The position numbers were made by a program, and so were the translations under genes. Shown here piece after piece: positions 1-10,954 of a DNA stretch of 30,038 bases. The stretch is from Schoenoplectus triqueter (lineage: Eukaryota > Streptophyta > Magnoliopsida > Poales > Cyperaceae). Within the stretch, counting starts at the first letter, position 1. The number at the start of each line of letters is the position of its first letter. The DNA lies in the NCBI GenBank assembly GCA_964058805.1, contig CAXKVV010001629.1, positions 1-30,038 of the forward strand. Reading direction: 5' to 3'. The notes beneath the pieces were generated by a model. It worked only from the letters and a program-made list of their open reading frames with translations, had not been told where the DNA came from and made no database searches.

Positions 1-1596
1 AACAATACCACAAGCAATAGCAGTGGCAATGCTGGGATGGGGTGTGGTCTGGTGGATCCAGCTGGACTAGTCGATACGATCCAACTACCACTTCAGCTGA
101 TACGCCCAACGGGGTTGTACTTGCAGGAACCAGCAGAGGAAGAGAAGCCTCTTCTCTTTTCAGGCCCGCAAAGCCTGCTCTTGAACCAGCAGCAGCAGAC
201 ACATGCCGGAGCAAATCCGTCATTCTTCCTTCCCATGCAGGCAGATCTCCAGCCACCAATGGCAAATTCATCATTTTTCCTGCCACCACAGCCGAAGAGG
301 CCCCATCCTATGGCTGGGAGCCCGTCATGCCACCTAAACCCTCACACTGCTGGTCCGGGCCCAGAGCTTTTTCTGAGGCGGAATCAAATGTTGCCCTCCC
401 AGCAAGCCCACATCTTTGCACCTTCCCTGCAAATCCCTCAGCCGAGAACGATGCTGATGAAATCAAAAGCCGAGACAGAGAACCAGGTGCCGCCACCACT
501 AGTGGAACAGCTGCTAGAGGCGGCAAAGATGGTAGAGACCGGTAATGCCTCCGGCGCGCGCGGGATATTGGCGCGGCTCAATCACCAGCTTCCGGTTCCA
601 GCCGGCAAGCCCCTCCTTCGTGCCTCCTTCTACTTCAAGGAGGCGCTCAACCAGATCCTCTCTGGCTCGGCCTCAGCCCCTTCCTCTCAAGTGAAGTCAC
701 CTTATGATGTCGCAATGAAGTTTGGGGCCCACAAGGCATTCAATGAGCTTTCCCCAGTTCTTCATTTCATCAATTTTACCTCAGTTCAAGGATTGTTGGA
801 TGAACTTGGTGCAGCCGACCAAATTCACATAATTGATTTTGATATTGGTATTGGAGGCCAGTGGTCATCATTCATGCAAGAGATTTCTCAGAGGCGATGT
901 GCCCCGACAAGTACAGGTAGCATATCTGTGCTTAAAATAACTGCCTTTGTGACTCCTTCATCTCACCATTTAATCGAGCTACATTTAATTAGAGACAACC
1001 TCTGTCAGTTTGCGAATGACCTCAACATACCATTTGAATTCAATATCTTAAGCCTTGAGTCATTTGACCCATCAGAGCTTCTTGCGATGGGAGGCAACAG
1101 CGAAGCTTTTGCTGTGAACCTCCCGGCGAGCTCAGTCTATGGGCCGTCCTTCCCAACCCTTCTTAGACTTGTGAAACAATTATGCCCGCGTATTTTGATC
1201 TCGATTGACTATGGTTGTGACCGAGGTGACCTCCCCTTCTCGCCGCACTTCTATCATGCTTTCCAATCATATGTGTCCCTTCTTGACTCGCTCGATTCAG
1301 TGGGGCCCAACATGGAAACAACTAACAAAATTGAGCGGTTTGTGCTCCTCCCAAGGATTGAGGGATCTGTGGTCGGGCGGCACCGCATGGGGGACAAGTT
1401 GCTACCCTGGAGAACTTTGTTTGCTTCGGCCGGTTACACACCAGTGCCGTTTAGCAATATGGCTGAGGCTCAAGCTGAGTGTCTTGCTAAGAGGGTGCAG
1501 GTGAAGGGATTTCACGTGGACAGGAGACAGGGTTCTCTCGTGTTGTATTGGCATCATGGTGAGCTCGTTTCGATCACCGCATGGAAGGGCTGCTGA
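1..1596 (+). CDS. SCL6: GRAS-family transcriptional regulator, HAIRY MERISTEM / SCARECROW-like 6 type, 5'-partial
   Basis: The reading frame is open from base 1 to a TGA at 1594-1596 and gives at least 531 residues. The ATG at 37 is probably internal, because codons upstream stay open and encode the Asn/Ser-rich sequence NNTTSNSSGN, typical of the variable N-terminus. A low-complexity Gln/Pro-rich region runs to about residue 150. The GRAS domain follows: a first leucine-rich region with the miR171-encoded ILARLN (about 189-194), the VHIID-type motif IHIID at 275-279, a second leucine-rich region, a PFYRE-like stretch (LPFSPHFYHAF), the subfamily signature NKIERFVLLPRIE, and a SAW end at WHHGELVSITAWKGC (517-531). 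HAM/SCL6 proteins act in the nucleus, partner with WUSCHEL-type factors and keep meristem cells undifferentiated. No intron is visible, as is usual for GRAS genes. Family members are usually longer, so N-terminal residues lie outside the window. The subfamily is certain; the exact paralogue is not. Confidence 0.95.
   Translation, partial: NNTTSNSSGNAGMGCGLVDPAGLVDTIQLPLQLIRPTGLYLQEPAEEEKPLLFSGPQSLLLNQQQQTHAGANPSFFLPMQADLQPPMANSSFFLPPQPKRPHPMAGSPSCHLNPHTAGPGPELFLRRNQMLPSQQAHIFAPSLQIPQPRTMLMKSKAETENQVPPPLVEQLLEAAKMVETGNASGARGILARLNHQLPVPAGKPLLRASFYFKEALNQILSGSASAPSSQVKSPYDVAMKFGAHKAFNELSPVLHFINFTSVQGLLDELGAADQIHIIDFDIGIGGQWSSFMQEISQRRCAPTSTGSISVLKITAFVTPSSHHLIELHLIRDNLCQFANDLNIPFEFNILSLESFDPSELLAMGGNSEAFAVNLPASSVYGPSFPTLLRLVKQLCPRILISIDYGCDRGDLPFSPHFYHAFQSYVSLLDSLDSVGPNMETTNKIERFVLLPRIEGSVVGRHRMGDKLLPWRTLFASAGYTPVPFSNMAEAQAECLAKRVQVKGFHVDRRQGSLVLYWHHGELVSITAWKGC
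564..584 (+). promoter_or_regulatory. miR171 target site inside the GRAS coding sequence
   Basis: The 21 bases begin GATATTGG and end CTCAATCA, and I find no mismatch to the complement of canonical miR171 (TGATTGAGCCGCGCCAATATC). They encode the ILARLN stretch of the first leucine-rich region. In plants miR171 guides cleavage of SCL6/HAM mRNAs at exactly this site, so this transcript is very probably regulated the same way. Confidence 0.95.
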
Positions 1597-1750
1597 TAGA
1601 TATTTATCTGCTCAGAGCTGCATAGATGTTTATCTGCTCACGTGGAAAGGAGACGGTTCTCTAGCGTTGTATTGGCTTCATGGTGAGCTCATCTCGATCA
1701 CACCATGGAAGGGCTGCTGATAGATGTTAATCTGCTCAGAGCTGCATAAG
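1513..1750 (+). repeat. Imperfect tandem duplication of the GRAS gene's last coding bases and proximal 3' UTR
   Basis: Copy 1 (1513-1638) begins CACGTGGACAGGAGACAG, contains the true SAW end and stop, and continues into TATCTGCTCAGAGCTGCAT. Copy 2 (1639-1750) begins CACGTGGAAAGGAGACGG and repeats the tryptophan-leader, CATGGTGAGCTC, ATGGAAGGGCTGCTGATAG and CTGCTCAGAGCTGCAT blocks. The offset is 126 bp. Copy 2 is two bases shorter near its start and has point differences, so it is a noncoding ghost of the C-terminal codons lying in the 3' UTR. A shorter repeat, AGAT(A/G)TTTATCTGCTCA, lies at the junction and may have mediated the duplication. Confidence 0.9.
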
Positions 1751-2971
1751 TTAATTAATTGTTGGATTTTAGGGATAATGCAAATTTCAGGTGTTTTGTT
1801 GTGGTTCTAAATGTCATTTTACTTTTTATGTATAATTGAAGTTCTACTCAAATGGTGCTTGTTTAGCTGAGAAACAAGTATGTGAAATTTGTTTTGAGTA
1901 GAGGAACTTGGTAGTGTAGGATGTCCGAGAGGAGCTGTGCAGCTTCTCTGTTTCTCTGTTTCTAATTTATCATAGAAGCAATGGTAATGTTTTTTTTTTA
2001 TTTCTGTTATATAATTCTCGCCATTTCTGTTGTTCCTCTGAAAATATGCATACCGCGTTGTATCTATTCTGGTTTTTCATCATTTATTGATCAGGATGAC
2101 TACTGCAATTGATTTTGATAACTTTTTCTCAAGTAATTATGATAATTTTATTAAAAAAGAATTTGAAATCATATTGTTATTTGGAAGCTCAGTGTGAGGA
2201 TTGCATATCGATAATTAATACCAGGAATTATTTTGGTTCATTTATCACATAAAGTTAGTATTTCTTTGTTATTGTACCTGAAATTCGTATTCAAATGAAA
2301 TGGTACTTCATGTTACTTCATGTTACTTCATTCAATGGAAAAGACTCGGATAGTCACATTAATACTTTGATTGTTTCATTCACGTCCAGAACATATTAAA
2401 GCTATAAAATGGACTAATTATAGAATTTTTTTAATTTTATACTACGTAGTAAAGATCGATTTTAATTTTTAATTTAACTATTTCAATGTCGTTAATCTGG
2501 TATCTTTAAATTTAACCGTAACGCTTAATATTAATAACTGTTAAGGTTTAAAATTATTGATCTCACGAAACGTACACCATCTTTACCCCCAATTTTGCTC
2601 TAGAGCAACTGGTATTTCTTCATGTTGGACAATTTCATACTTGTCTTCGATTTGAGAATTTATTGAGCACTAAGCAAGTAAAATAACCTAGTATGTGCTG
2701 ATGTTCAAATGATGTATAGTTATTGGATAAAATAATATTGAATAGAAAGATTAAAATACCCTGATTGTGGATTATGGTAGTTGGTAACGTAATTAGGGTT
2801 CGAATCGTCGAAAAAAATATATAGTTAATTTGGTGACGTAACTTAACCTTAATGTTTGACGCCATTATAAAACACCAACATCAGTGCTGAACAATCCCCA
2901 AATAATTTGTTATGTTTACCGTTTACACCAATTAACTTTGTTTGTGGAATTCCGTCATTGTACAACAGAAC
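1751..2971. other. 3' UTR tail and AT-rich spacer
   Basis: This is the downstream flank of the GRAS gene. It holds T-rich and AATAAT-like stretches suited to plant polyadenylation, but no site can be fixed. A 76-codon frame on the minus strand at 2635-2865 is low complexity, has no family signature and is not accepted as a gene. Confidence 0.6.
2301..2330 (+). repeat. Three tandem copies of a 10-bp unit
   Basis: The unit TG(G/T)TACTTCA occurs three times in a row. The last two copies are identical and the first differs by one base. Confidence 0.9.
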
Positions 2972-3757
2972 TAGGGATGACAGTGGGTTTGATAGATGGG
3001 TAAAACATAAATTTATGGTCTAATCGGTCTATAAAATTACATATTTATTATATCTGGTTCATATCTCCGGACTTAAAAATCATGGTTCGTCTTGTCTGCG
3101 GGGTTTCGGCCCGTTCAAGCTCGTCATGCAGTACATTTTTTTTTAATTTGGCTGAGAAACATTTTAGAATTTAAATTTAATAAAATTTAAATATCAAACT
3201 TATAGATATTATTATTATAAATGTGTAAAATTTTATTTGATCTTAATATGATTTTTTAGTATAAAGTAATGATTAAAAAGAAATCTAGAGGTCTAAAATT
3301 TTAGTTAACCTTCATAAATATAAAATTTTGAGATTAATATGTTATATTTTGTAAAGAGCTCAAAATATAAAAATAATAAATATAGTTATCATAATTTTAG
3401 AGAATTTAATTTTGTATTGATTGAATTTTTGAGTTAAAAGATATGATTAAAAAGATATCAAGATGTCTATTGAATTATATTATTTACATTTAGATGTTCT
3501 AAAAATAATAATATCATAACTAAATTTCTAATATAATTTAAGTGATATTTGTGTTATATTAAAATTCTACATGATTTTTAGAATATATATATATACGACT
3601 ATTCAAGACGGGTCTAATTTCAATCATGTACCTATCCCGACCCATGAGATAGCCTGACCCGGCCCTACCCATTTATTAATCGGGTCAGACGAGTTAACAT
3701 CAAACCGAAATAGATCCGAACGAATTTACCGGACCGCGGCCTAAATTGTCATCTCTA
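2972..3757. mobile_element. Non-autonomous hAT-like element 1
   Basis: The ends are TAGGGATGACA and TGTCATCTCTA, an imperfect inverted repeat. The flanking 8-mers are AACAGAAC (2964-2971) and AACAAAAC (3758-3765), an 8-bp target duplication with one mismatch, which is the hAT hallmark. The interior has degenerate GACCCG/CGGGTC-type motifs near the right end and a very AT-rich core with no coding potential. It is 786 bp long. Assignment to hAT is inferred from ends and duplication length only. Confidence 0.75.
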
Positions 3758-3776
3758 AACAAAACACATATCTACC

Positions 3777-4167
3777 TACGAGTGTCAATTATTGACCCGA
3801 CCCAATTCGACATGATCTGAAGATAAATGGGTTGGGTATGGGTTTAATTTTTTGACCCGAATCGGATCAGATCGGGTTCGACTCAACCCGACCTGACCCG
3901 ATTATTTATATTTTTTGAAGTAATTTTATGATTTAGTACTAATGAAAGATTAAATATACACTAATTAAGATTAATTATAAATTAATTAATATTTTATTAT
4001 TTAAAAATTATATAAAAATAATTAATAAATTTTTAATTATATTACACGGATCGGATCGATATGTGACCCGTCGGGTCAAAAAATTTTTTATCCGAATTTA
4101 ATCGACTTGAATAAAAAAAATAACAAAGTAATATAATCTAACCCAACTCACCCGTTAGACACCCCTA
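3777..4167. mobile_element. Non-autonomous hAT-like element 2
   Basis: The right end, read in reverse complement, is TAGGGGTGTCTAACGGGTGA. The left end is TACGAGTGTCAATTATTGAC. Flanks TATCTACC (left) and TAAGCTACC (right) look like a decayed 8-bp duplication. Both subterminal regions carry repeated GACCCGA / GGGTTGGGT motifs, with an AT-rich core. It starts 19 bp after element 1 ends and has no open frame of note. Confidence 0.65.
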
Positions 4168-4497
4168 TAAGCTACCCAATTCTAGTAAGACGATAAAATA
4201 ATTAAAAGCTCTAGTTATTGTAGATACTAGTACAGAATCCTTCTTCCTTTTTTTACCGTTTTACGGCCCAAGGATGCTGAAGCTCAAGTAGCTACAATCC
4301 AAGTGAAAACTGCCTAAGGTTTATTTTTTTTTTAAAATCCAACTGAAACTTCGTCAGATTTGGCAGCAAGTAAAAAACAGCACAACAACTTAAAATAAAA
4401 ACAAAAAAATTACAAATTATCCTAATTAAAATGCATCAAATGATTGAAAATTAAACCCTTGTCTCTTATACGAGAAACTTATCCAATGACCGCGGTT

Positions 4498-5134
4498 TAG
4501 GGGTGTAAACGGATTGGATACGGATAATGATTTTATCGTATTCGCATCCATTATAATTTTTCGGATACATATTAGGATACAGATAGTATGGATACGGATA
4601 CAGATCGGATATTCGATGGATATCTTGAGACAGATCGAATATCGGACGAATACATATACGAATATGGATATATTTCGGATATTAAATAAAAATATTATAT
4701 GTATTATTAAAAAATAATTACATACTATTTTTTGATAGAATCCTTAATTATAAATAATAAATATTAATTATTATTATATTAATAGTTCAAATATATCAAT
4801 AAATTATAAAAAGAACATGATACATTAACATAAATTGGATATAAAATAAATTAGATTTATAATGTACACTAAAAATCTAATTAAAAATATATAATATAAA
4901 TATTTCGGATACTTATTCAGATAATATCGGATAGGACATGTTTGAATAGTATCAGATATTTATTAATACTAGCTAAACGGTCAGATAAAGATATGTAATA
5001 GCTAAATCATATCTTTATCCGTAAAAATAATTTAGATACAGATATAAATATAGATATAAATCGGATAATTATCACTATTTCTTAAATCGAATTACAGATA
5101 AAATCCAATATTATACGATCCGTTAACATCCCTA
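4498..5134. mobile_element. Non-autonomous hAT-like element 3 with CGGATA-type subterminal repeats
   Basis: The termini are TAGGGGTGTAAACGGAT and ATCCGTTAACATCCCTA. The flanks are CCGCGGTT (4490-4497) and CCGCGGTC (5135-5142), an 8-bp target duplication with one mismatch. About 200 bp at each side are rich in GGATACGGAT / CGGATAT variants, which may have been transposase-binding repeats. The 67-codon frame at 4514-4717 is a product of this repetition and is not a gene. Confidence 0.85.
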
Positions 5135-5257
5135 CCGCGGTCCCATCTTATTTTGTAGACCCCGTGAAAAGACAATTTTGTTCAACAAAAGTGTGCAGTG
5201 CAGAAGTCAAGGAGGTTGATCAAGAGGTGGTGGTAAGGAAAATATATATACATAAAG

Positions 5258-5628
5258 AGAAGGATCGGTTGACAATGGGTTATTTTGATAACTTTGATAA
5301 TAGATCTCTAAATAAATATAAAAAATCTTAAAAAAGAAAAAAAAAAGTTTATAAATATGTTCTTTTACCTTTAAATTGATGGTCATTCAAATTTTATGCA
5401 ATTTCATTATCGTTTGATGATCCATCTAAGATTAACAAATTTAACGGTTCTAATTTAACGGTGTTTGATGGACTATCAAACGATAATGAAATTATATAAA
5501 ATTTGAATGACCATCAATCTAAAGATAGAAAAACATATCTATAAACTTCTTTTCATTTTTAAATTTTTTTATATTTATTTAGAAATCCATTGTCAAAGTT
5601 GTCAAAATAATCCATTCAACGGATCCCC
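5258..5628. mobile_element. Foldback MITE, family A copy 1
   Basis: The element starts AGAAGGATCGGTTGACAATG and ends near CATTCAACGGATCC. The inner arms at about 5371-5418 and 5475-5523 are reverse complements with only about three differences; they contain TGGTCATTCAAATTT and ATTATCGTTTGAT. The whole element can therefore fold on itself around a centre near 5445. There is no coding potential. This is one of six related copies in the window. Confidence 0.85.
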
Positions 5629-5757
5629 ATTGTCAAAATAATCACGGATCGAATATTGGGCATAATCACGGACGAAGAGAAGAGGAGCGTCAAAAATTTT
5701 ATTTTATTTTATTTTTACTTTTTATATCTTGTTTAATGAATAAGTGATGATATAATG

Positions 5758-6129
5758 AGAAGGGGTACTTGACAATAAATTATTTGATAATAAATTTTTA
5801 AATAAATATGAGAAAATTTTAAAAATAATTTTTTTATAGATATGTCATTCTACTTATAGATTGATAGTAATTTAAATTTTATATAATTTAATTATCATTT
5901 GATAAGATATCAAAGACCATCAAAATATTATATAATTTATCACGGTTCAAATTTAACAGTGTTTGATGGACTATCAGATAATAATGAAAATTCATGCAAT
6001 TTGAATCAATGTCAATCTATAAGTAGAATAACATATCTATGAATTTATTCTATTTTTAATTTTTTTTATATTTATTTAAAAAGTCATTGTTAGGATTGTT
6101 AATATAACCATTGTCAAGTGATCCCTTCT
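5758..6129. mobile_element. Foldback MITE, family A copy 2
   Basis: The left end is AGAAGGGGTACTTGACAAT. The right end, in reverse complement, is AGAAGGGATCACTTGACAAT. The interior is homologous to copy 1 (ATAGATTGATAG..., TTTGATGGACTATCA). No clear target duplication remains at this copy. Confidence 0.85.
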
Positions 6130-6848
6130 AAAATTAAGATCAATTGAAACCTAACATCACTCATTTTTTTCTTTCCATTTTGCACTTGAATATGAATTCA
6201 TCCGTATAAACTACTAATACAACAACACCAAATCCTTTACTAAAGAAATGCCAAATTATATGGTTTACTAATGAATGGTCTAAATTAATCAATATAAAGG
6301 TTTTTAAATAACTTAATTTTATGTCAGAATTATTCGATGTATGATAAACAAATATTCTATGGTAATTTATTTTCCTGTAGCCAAAGTCGTCTTAATTTAC
6401 TTTGCAGAGCATTCTATAATATAGATGCGGTTTTTATATCGTTCATTGAACCCGTGCCTTGTAGAATCAAGTACTAAATTTTTGTGCTTAATTTTGAAGG
6501 AAATAGGTAAAAGAAATGGTCCGATCTTACAGTTTTGTTCTTAAATGACTTCAGTAACAACTAACAACCATGTAATATAAATTTGGGTTCGGGACTTATA
6601 TACGGATAAAGGTATTGAAATCATCATTATATAATCTTTGTGATCTAAGATTTAATAACTTATAATATTGACTTTGTTATTCTATATATTTTATTGTACT
6701 GAATAATTTGTTATTTATCGATTTATAAAATAATATTTAAATTTTTTAATTTATTTTATTTGAGTATTGTGTAGGGATTAGAATACGGAATAGATTAGTG
6801 TACAAAAATCAAAATTAATAATGAAATATAAGAGCTAAATCAAGATTG
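6130..6848. other. AT-rich intergenic spacer
   Basis: I see no gene, RNA or bounded repeat here. Confidence 0.5.
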
Positions 6849-7815
6849 TGTTAGGATTGAATTTAGTTAAACTCAACTATTTTGAATTAGTTAAGTAAAT
6901 TGTGTTTAAACATAAAAAGAAAATATTTTTGCTCAGTAAGCCGTTTTAACGGTTTAGGATATCATATAAAAATTTATCTAAGTCACAAACACTTTCAATA
7001 GAGCCAGAACATATTATTGTGTAACGATTCAGCAAAAAATTCTAAGATTCATTTTTAAACGGCTCTCATTTCTAAGTCGTTACAACGACCCACAAGCTGT
7101 TATAATGTCTCAAGTTGAAAACTGATTATTAATCAGTTTTAAGTGCTCTATATAAAAGAGTTATTATCTCACACCTGCTTAACAAGTTCACAACAGTAAA
7201 ATTTTAAATTCTAAAACTCATTAGCCACATTCTAAGTGAAAGATAAGTCCAAGTGATTGATGGTTCTTGCTAAATCAAATCCTTATTTTTTAGGCTATAT
7301 CTAGCTTCTCTTCATTCTCTGACTTGTTCATTTAAGGTAAACTCTTCTTATTGCTTCTGAATTATGTTGTTACTCATCTTTTTTGAATGTATTGTCACTC
7401 TATTCTTTATTTTTTATTGTATTATCGTTCTTTATAACTATTAGGCTCGACAGCTTATTTTTGTGGAAGAGACCAAATTCTACAGTTATAAAATACTTAT
7501 TTTTAATATTTCGATTCAAACTCAATTGTTATGATGGTTGAAGGTCTTGGAGACATAGGCATTGTATGTAAAACTCTATTATATTTTGTGTTTTTATTTG
7601 ATCTTTATTTTCTTTAATTATTATATTTTTATGAAAATTGAATTGAATTATCTTTCATTGTCATTAAACTTGAACATTAAGTCCCCAAATAATTTTACTT
7701 TTCGTACCATTATGTTAATTATATTTTTACATCATTTAATCTCTTAGTTCAATTTTCAATCTGTACAATTTTGTACAATATTTTTATTATTCAAATTTAA
7801 AAGTGTTATTATTCA
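6849..7815 (+). mobile_element. Degraded Copia-like LTR, probably solo
   Basis: The stretch opens with TGTTAGGATTG, a common plant LTR start. Its U3-like part has short palindromes built on CCGTTTTAACGG and GTCGTTACAACGAC, plus a perfect 10-bp inverted repeat at 7118-7140. A TATA box, CTCTATATAAAAG, lies near 7150. Further on is TTGGAGACATAGGCATTGTA, which resembles the conserved GGACGTAGGC segment of many plant Copia LTRs. A possible end is TTATTCA at 7815, flanked by GATTG (6844-6848) and GATTA (7816-7820). No primer-binding site or internal coding region follows, so a solo LTR is the simplest reading. The right boundary is uncertain. Confidence 0.45.
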
Positions 7816-8144
7816 GATTAATGATATTTAAGTTAAATATTTAAATATTATACAAAGTTATAGGATAAAATCATTAACATAAATAAATAATTAATTTAAT
7901 TTAAATAATAAAGTTGATAACGATCGAAATATCAACAACGGTATATTTCCTCTCCATTTCAAATTACTGCTTGGGTCTTTTTTTTCTGTGTTTTACAATA
8001 GATAAGAGCATATCAGAAACTTCCCTCGATCATAGAGGATCTGTTCAGAAACAAGATCGAAAGAAAAAAAAAATAACGAAAGAATAATTACATCCAACCG
8101 AATTTTTTTTAAACCGAGCAATGAATATGTCAAATAGAACTAAA
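7816..8144. other. AT-rich intergenic spacer
   Basis: Nothing recognisable; low-complexity AT-rich DNA between the LTR-like stretch and the next hAT-like element. Confidence 0.5.
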
Positions 8145-8549
8145 TAGGTGTGTAAATGGAGCAGATAATATCTATTATTTAATTTTATATCCGAAAATTA
8201 TCTATAAATATATTATTCATATTCATATCTGATTCATATCCATAAGAAATTATATGGTTATAAATATGAATTTAATTTTAGATTCTATTATCCACATCCG
8301 AAATAAAATATATATTATAAAATTTTATTTATAAAATAATACTACTTGACAAAAATTTTATTTGTATATATAACAAATATATTCATTTGAAATAATTACT
8401 ATAATATAAGTACATATTTTTATTATATATACATAGCTATTAGTAATATATATTAAATTATTTTTTATGTCATATCCTTCATAAAATTTATGTCAAATAT
8501 AGAAATAGATACAAATATGATATCAGAATTTGTTTCATTTACAGCCCTC
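8145..8549. mobile_element. Non-autonomous hAT-like element 4
   Basis: The left end is TAGGTGTGTAAATGGAGCAG. The right end, in reverse complement, is GAGGGCTGTAAATGAAACAA. The flanks GAACTAAA (8137-8144) and GAACTGAA (8550-8557) form an 8-bp target duplication with one mismatch. The interior has CATATCCGAA/ATATCTGATTC-like repeats related to element 3. There is no coding potential. Confidence 0.75.
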
Positions 8550-10246
8550 GAACTGAAAGCTGCACTACTAATTGGCAGTCTTACCTCTACGCGGTTTATT
8601 TGTTCCCCTAAAACTAGTTAATTATATTTTTAGATTAAAAAGTATCGAACCTTATGTTGCTGGAGATAAGATCTCAAAATTTTATATTTTAAATTAATAA
8701 CGTCCATCATTTATTGAGTGAATGTCCAGCATTATTTCAGTCATTGTGGTTGAAAACTCAAAGGAGATTCAAATTATACAATGATAACGATGGGGTATAT
8801 TAACACTTAACAAGCGTTGTTGTATTAAAATTTTATACAAATTTTATTGATTATTGCCGTTTTCACAATATGAAAATAATGTTGCTCCGGATCTTCTCCA
8901 GAAAATCCAAGCCAACATCTCTTCGTCTGCAAGAAATCTCAGCTAAAAGCCTGAGATGTGACAGGTCTTTTATTTGTTTTTTCTTTAATTTTTTAATTCT
9001 TATTTCCATTTTTTTCAAACGATCTCAAACCTCACGGGATTAATTTTTAAAATTTGTAAGATTGTTATAATTCGTAACATTTCAGATGGTAAGTGATTGA
9101 TTTGATATGTTTGAATATATTTTGTTTGATATATCTGAATAGCGCGCATATGAATTAATTTCATCTGATCTGAATTAAAATTGAACTATTAAATCGAATA
9201 AGTATATGACATAATAGATTTGGATTGAAAAGTCCAATCACATCAGATGTATGTATCAGATCTAATAAATAATGTCAGGATACCAACATCTCTAATATGA
9301 GTAATTTTATTTTTTTGATTCTCTATTAATTAATAATCATTTGAATCATGTCACAGAATATATATATTCATATGCATGCATTATAAAGTTATATGTTCTA
9401 ATAATTGCAAAAAAAATAATGAATAATGTATTTTAAAAAGAAAATTTTTGAATGGTATTTCTAAATTTTGATACATGTAAAGAGGTGTGCATAACAAGGC
9501 ATGATTTTAGTTTAACAGTAGGATACATTAAAAAGGTCTATTACTCTGAATATGTATTTTAATTATTAAGGTTGAATATAGAATATTTGTTTGTCTAAAA
9601 ATGATAAATTATATTATTCTAAATATAAATATGTTATAGAAAAGTTGTGTCGTAAATAATTGATTACTAAGATTTATAATTGACTATATTCTGTCTCTAT
9701 CTCGTTAGTCGTTCTTTTATGTTAGCGATATAGATTGGTTGGTCATTGAATAGATACAGAAGATATTGATTATATAGCATCTCAATCCGTGATGTTATGC
9801 CTATATGGTTTGAACACGTAAAAAAATGGCATTATTATGATGAATTATGACTCTACATTTCTGATATTTTAACCAGTTGTCTCATATGGACAGTAATGTC
9901 TCTATTAAAAAAACACAGTTAATAGGTGATAAAAGATAGTTATCCCTCAAAAAAAATTCAAGATTTGAATTGACCATATAACTTTTTATTTAATAGCTTT
10001 TGAAAATTAGATATACTATCTGTCATAGGAAAATATATAAAGACAACTGACATAGATTCTGTGCGTGATTATCAGTTATGATTTTTGAAAAATGCGAGCA
10101 ATAGTCCGAGGTCATGTTTGTTTCGATATTGTCTGCACGTAGAATCGATATTCGTCACATCAATCGGGAAACATCATTTTACTCGTGTTAGCTAGCATCG
10201 TTCAGAACTACTAATTTTGTTTCATTTATACATAATTTACATTTAA
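8550..10246. other. AT-rich intergenic spacer
   Basis: No gene is seen. A segment around 9075-9297 ends CCAACATCTCTA, like the hAT-like element ends further left, but a matching left end and target duplication are not convincing. Confidence 0.5.
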
Positions 10247-10567
10247 AGGTACGATGGGTTATTTTGATAATTTTGATAATGAAGTACTCTTCAATAACTG
10301 TAAAAAAGCTTAAAATAGAAAAAAAAAATATAGATGTGTTTTTTTATTTATAGATTGATAGTTTTTCAAATTTCATGTAATTTCATTATCATTTAATAAT
10401 CCAATAAAAAGTAACGGTTATAATTTAATGATATTCGATGGACTATGATATTATATAAAATTTGAAACACTAACAATCTACAAATAATAATAATATATCT
10501 ATATATTTTTATATTTTTATATTTATTTAAGAGTCCACTATGAAGATTGTTAAAATAACTCATTGTA
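10247..10567. mobile_element. Foldback MITE, family A copy 3
   Basis: The left part has GATGGGTTATTTTGATAATTTTGATAA-type sequence and the right end is GTTAAAATAACTCATTGTAAGGG. The inner arms match the family (ATTTCATTATCATTTAATAA opposite a shortened TCGATGGACTATGATATTA). It is shorter and more decayed than copies 1 and 2, and it abuts copy 4 directly. Confidence 0.75.
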
Positions 10568-10954
10568 AGGGTGGGGATCACTTGACAATGGATTATTTTG
10601 ACAATCTTAACAATTAATTTTTAAATAAATACTAAAATATTTTAAAAATAATAAAAACTTTATAGATATATTCTCATACTTATAAATTAATGGTGATTCA
10701 AATTTCATACAATATCATTATCGTTTGATATTTCATCAAAGATCATCAAAATTTTATATAATTTACAACGATTATAATTTGATGGTCTTTGATGGACTAT
10801 CAAACTATAATAAAATTACATAAAATTTGAATCATCGTCAATCTATAAATAAAAAAATATATTCATAATTTTTTTCGTTTTTTAAAATTTTTCATACTTA
10901 TTTAAAAATCTATCATCAAAATTATCGAGATAATCATTCTCAAGTGATCCTTCC
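10568..10954. mobile_element. Foldback MITE, family A copy 4
   Basis: It starts GGTGGGGATCACTTGACAAT and ends TTCTCAAGTGATCCTTCC, an inverted repeat. The inner arms with TATCATTATCGTTTGATA and GATGGACTATCAAACTATAA are complementary. It lies end to end with copy 3, either as an insertion into the terminus or as a tandem product. Confidence 0.85.

Noticed and set aside
308..526. 72-codon minus-strand frame opposite the GRAS gene
   Set aside because: It lies opposite real coding sequence, with no family signature.
42..545. 167-codon plus-strand frame overlapping the GRAS gene
   Set aside because: It is the alternative frame of the variable N-terminal coding region; the GRAS frame continues through it and has all the family motifs.
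1205..1504. 99-codon plus-strand frame within the GRAS gene
   Set aside because: It is a shadow of the true frame, which carries the PFYRE-like and SAW regions here.
9075..9297. Possible fifth hAT-like element ending CCAACATCTCTA
   Set aside because: No matching left terminus and no 8-bp flanking duplication could be found.
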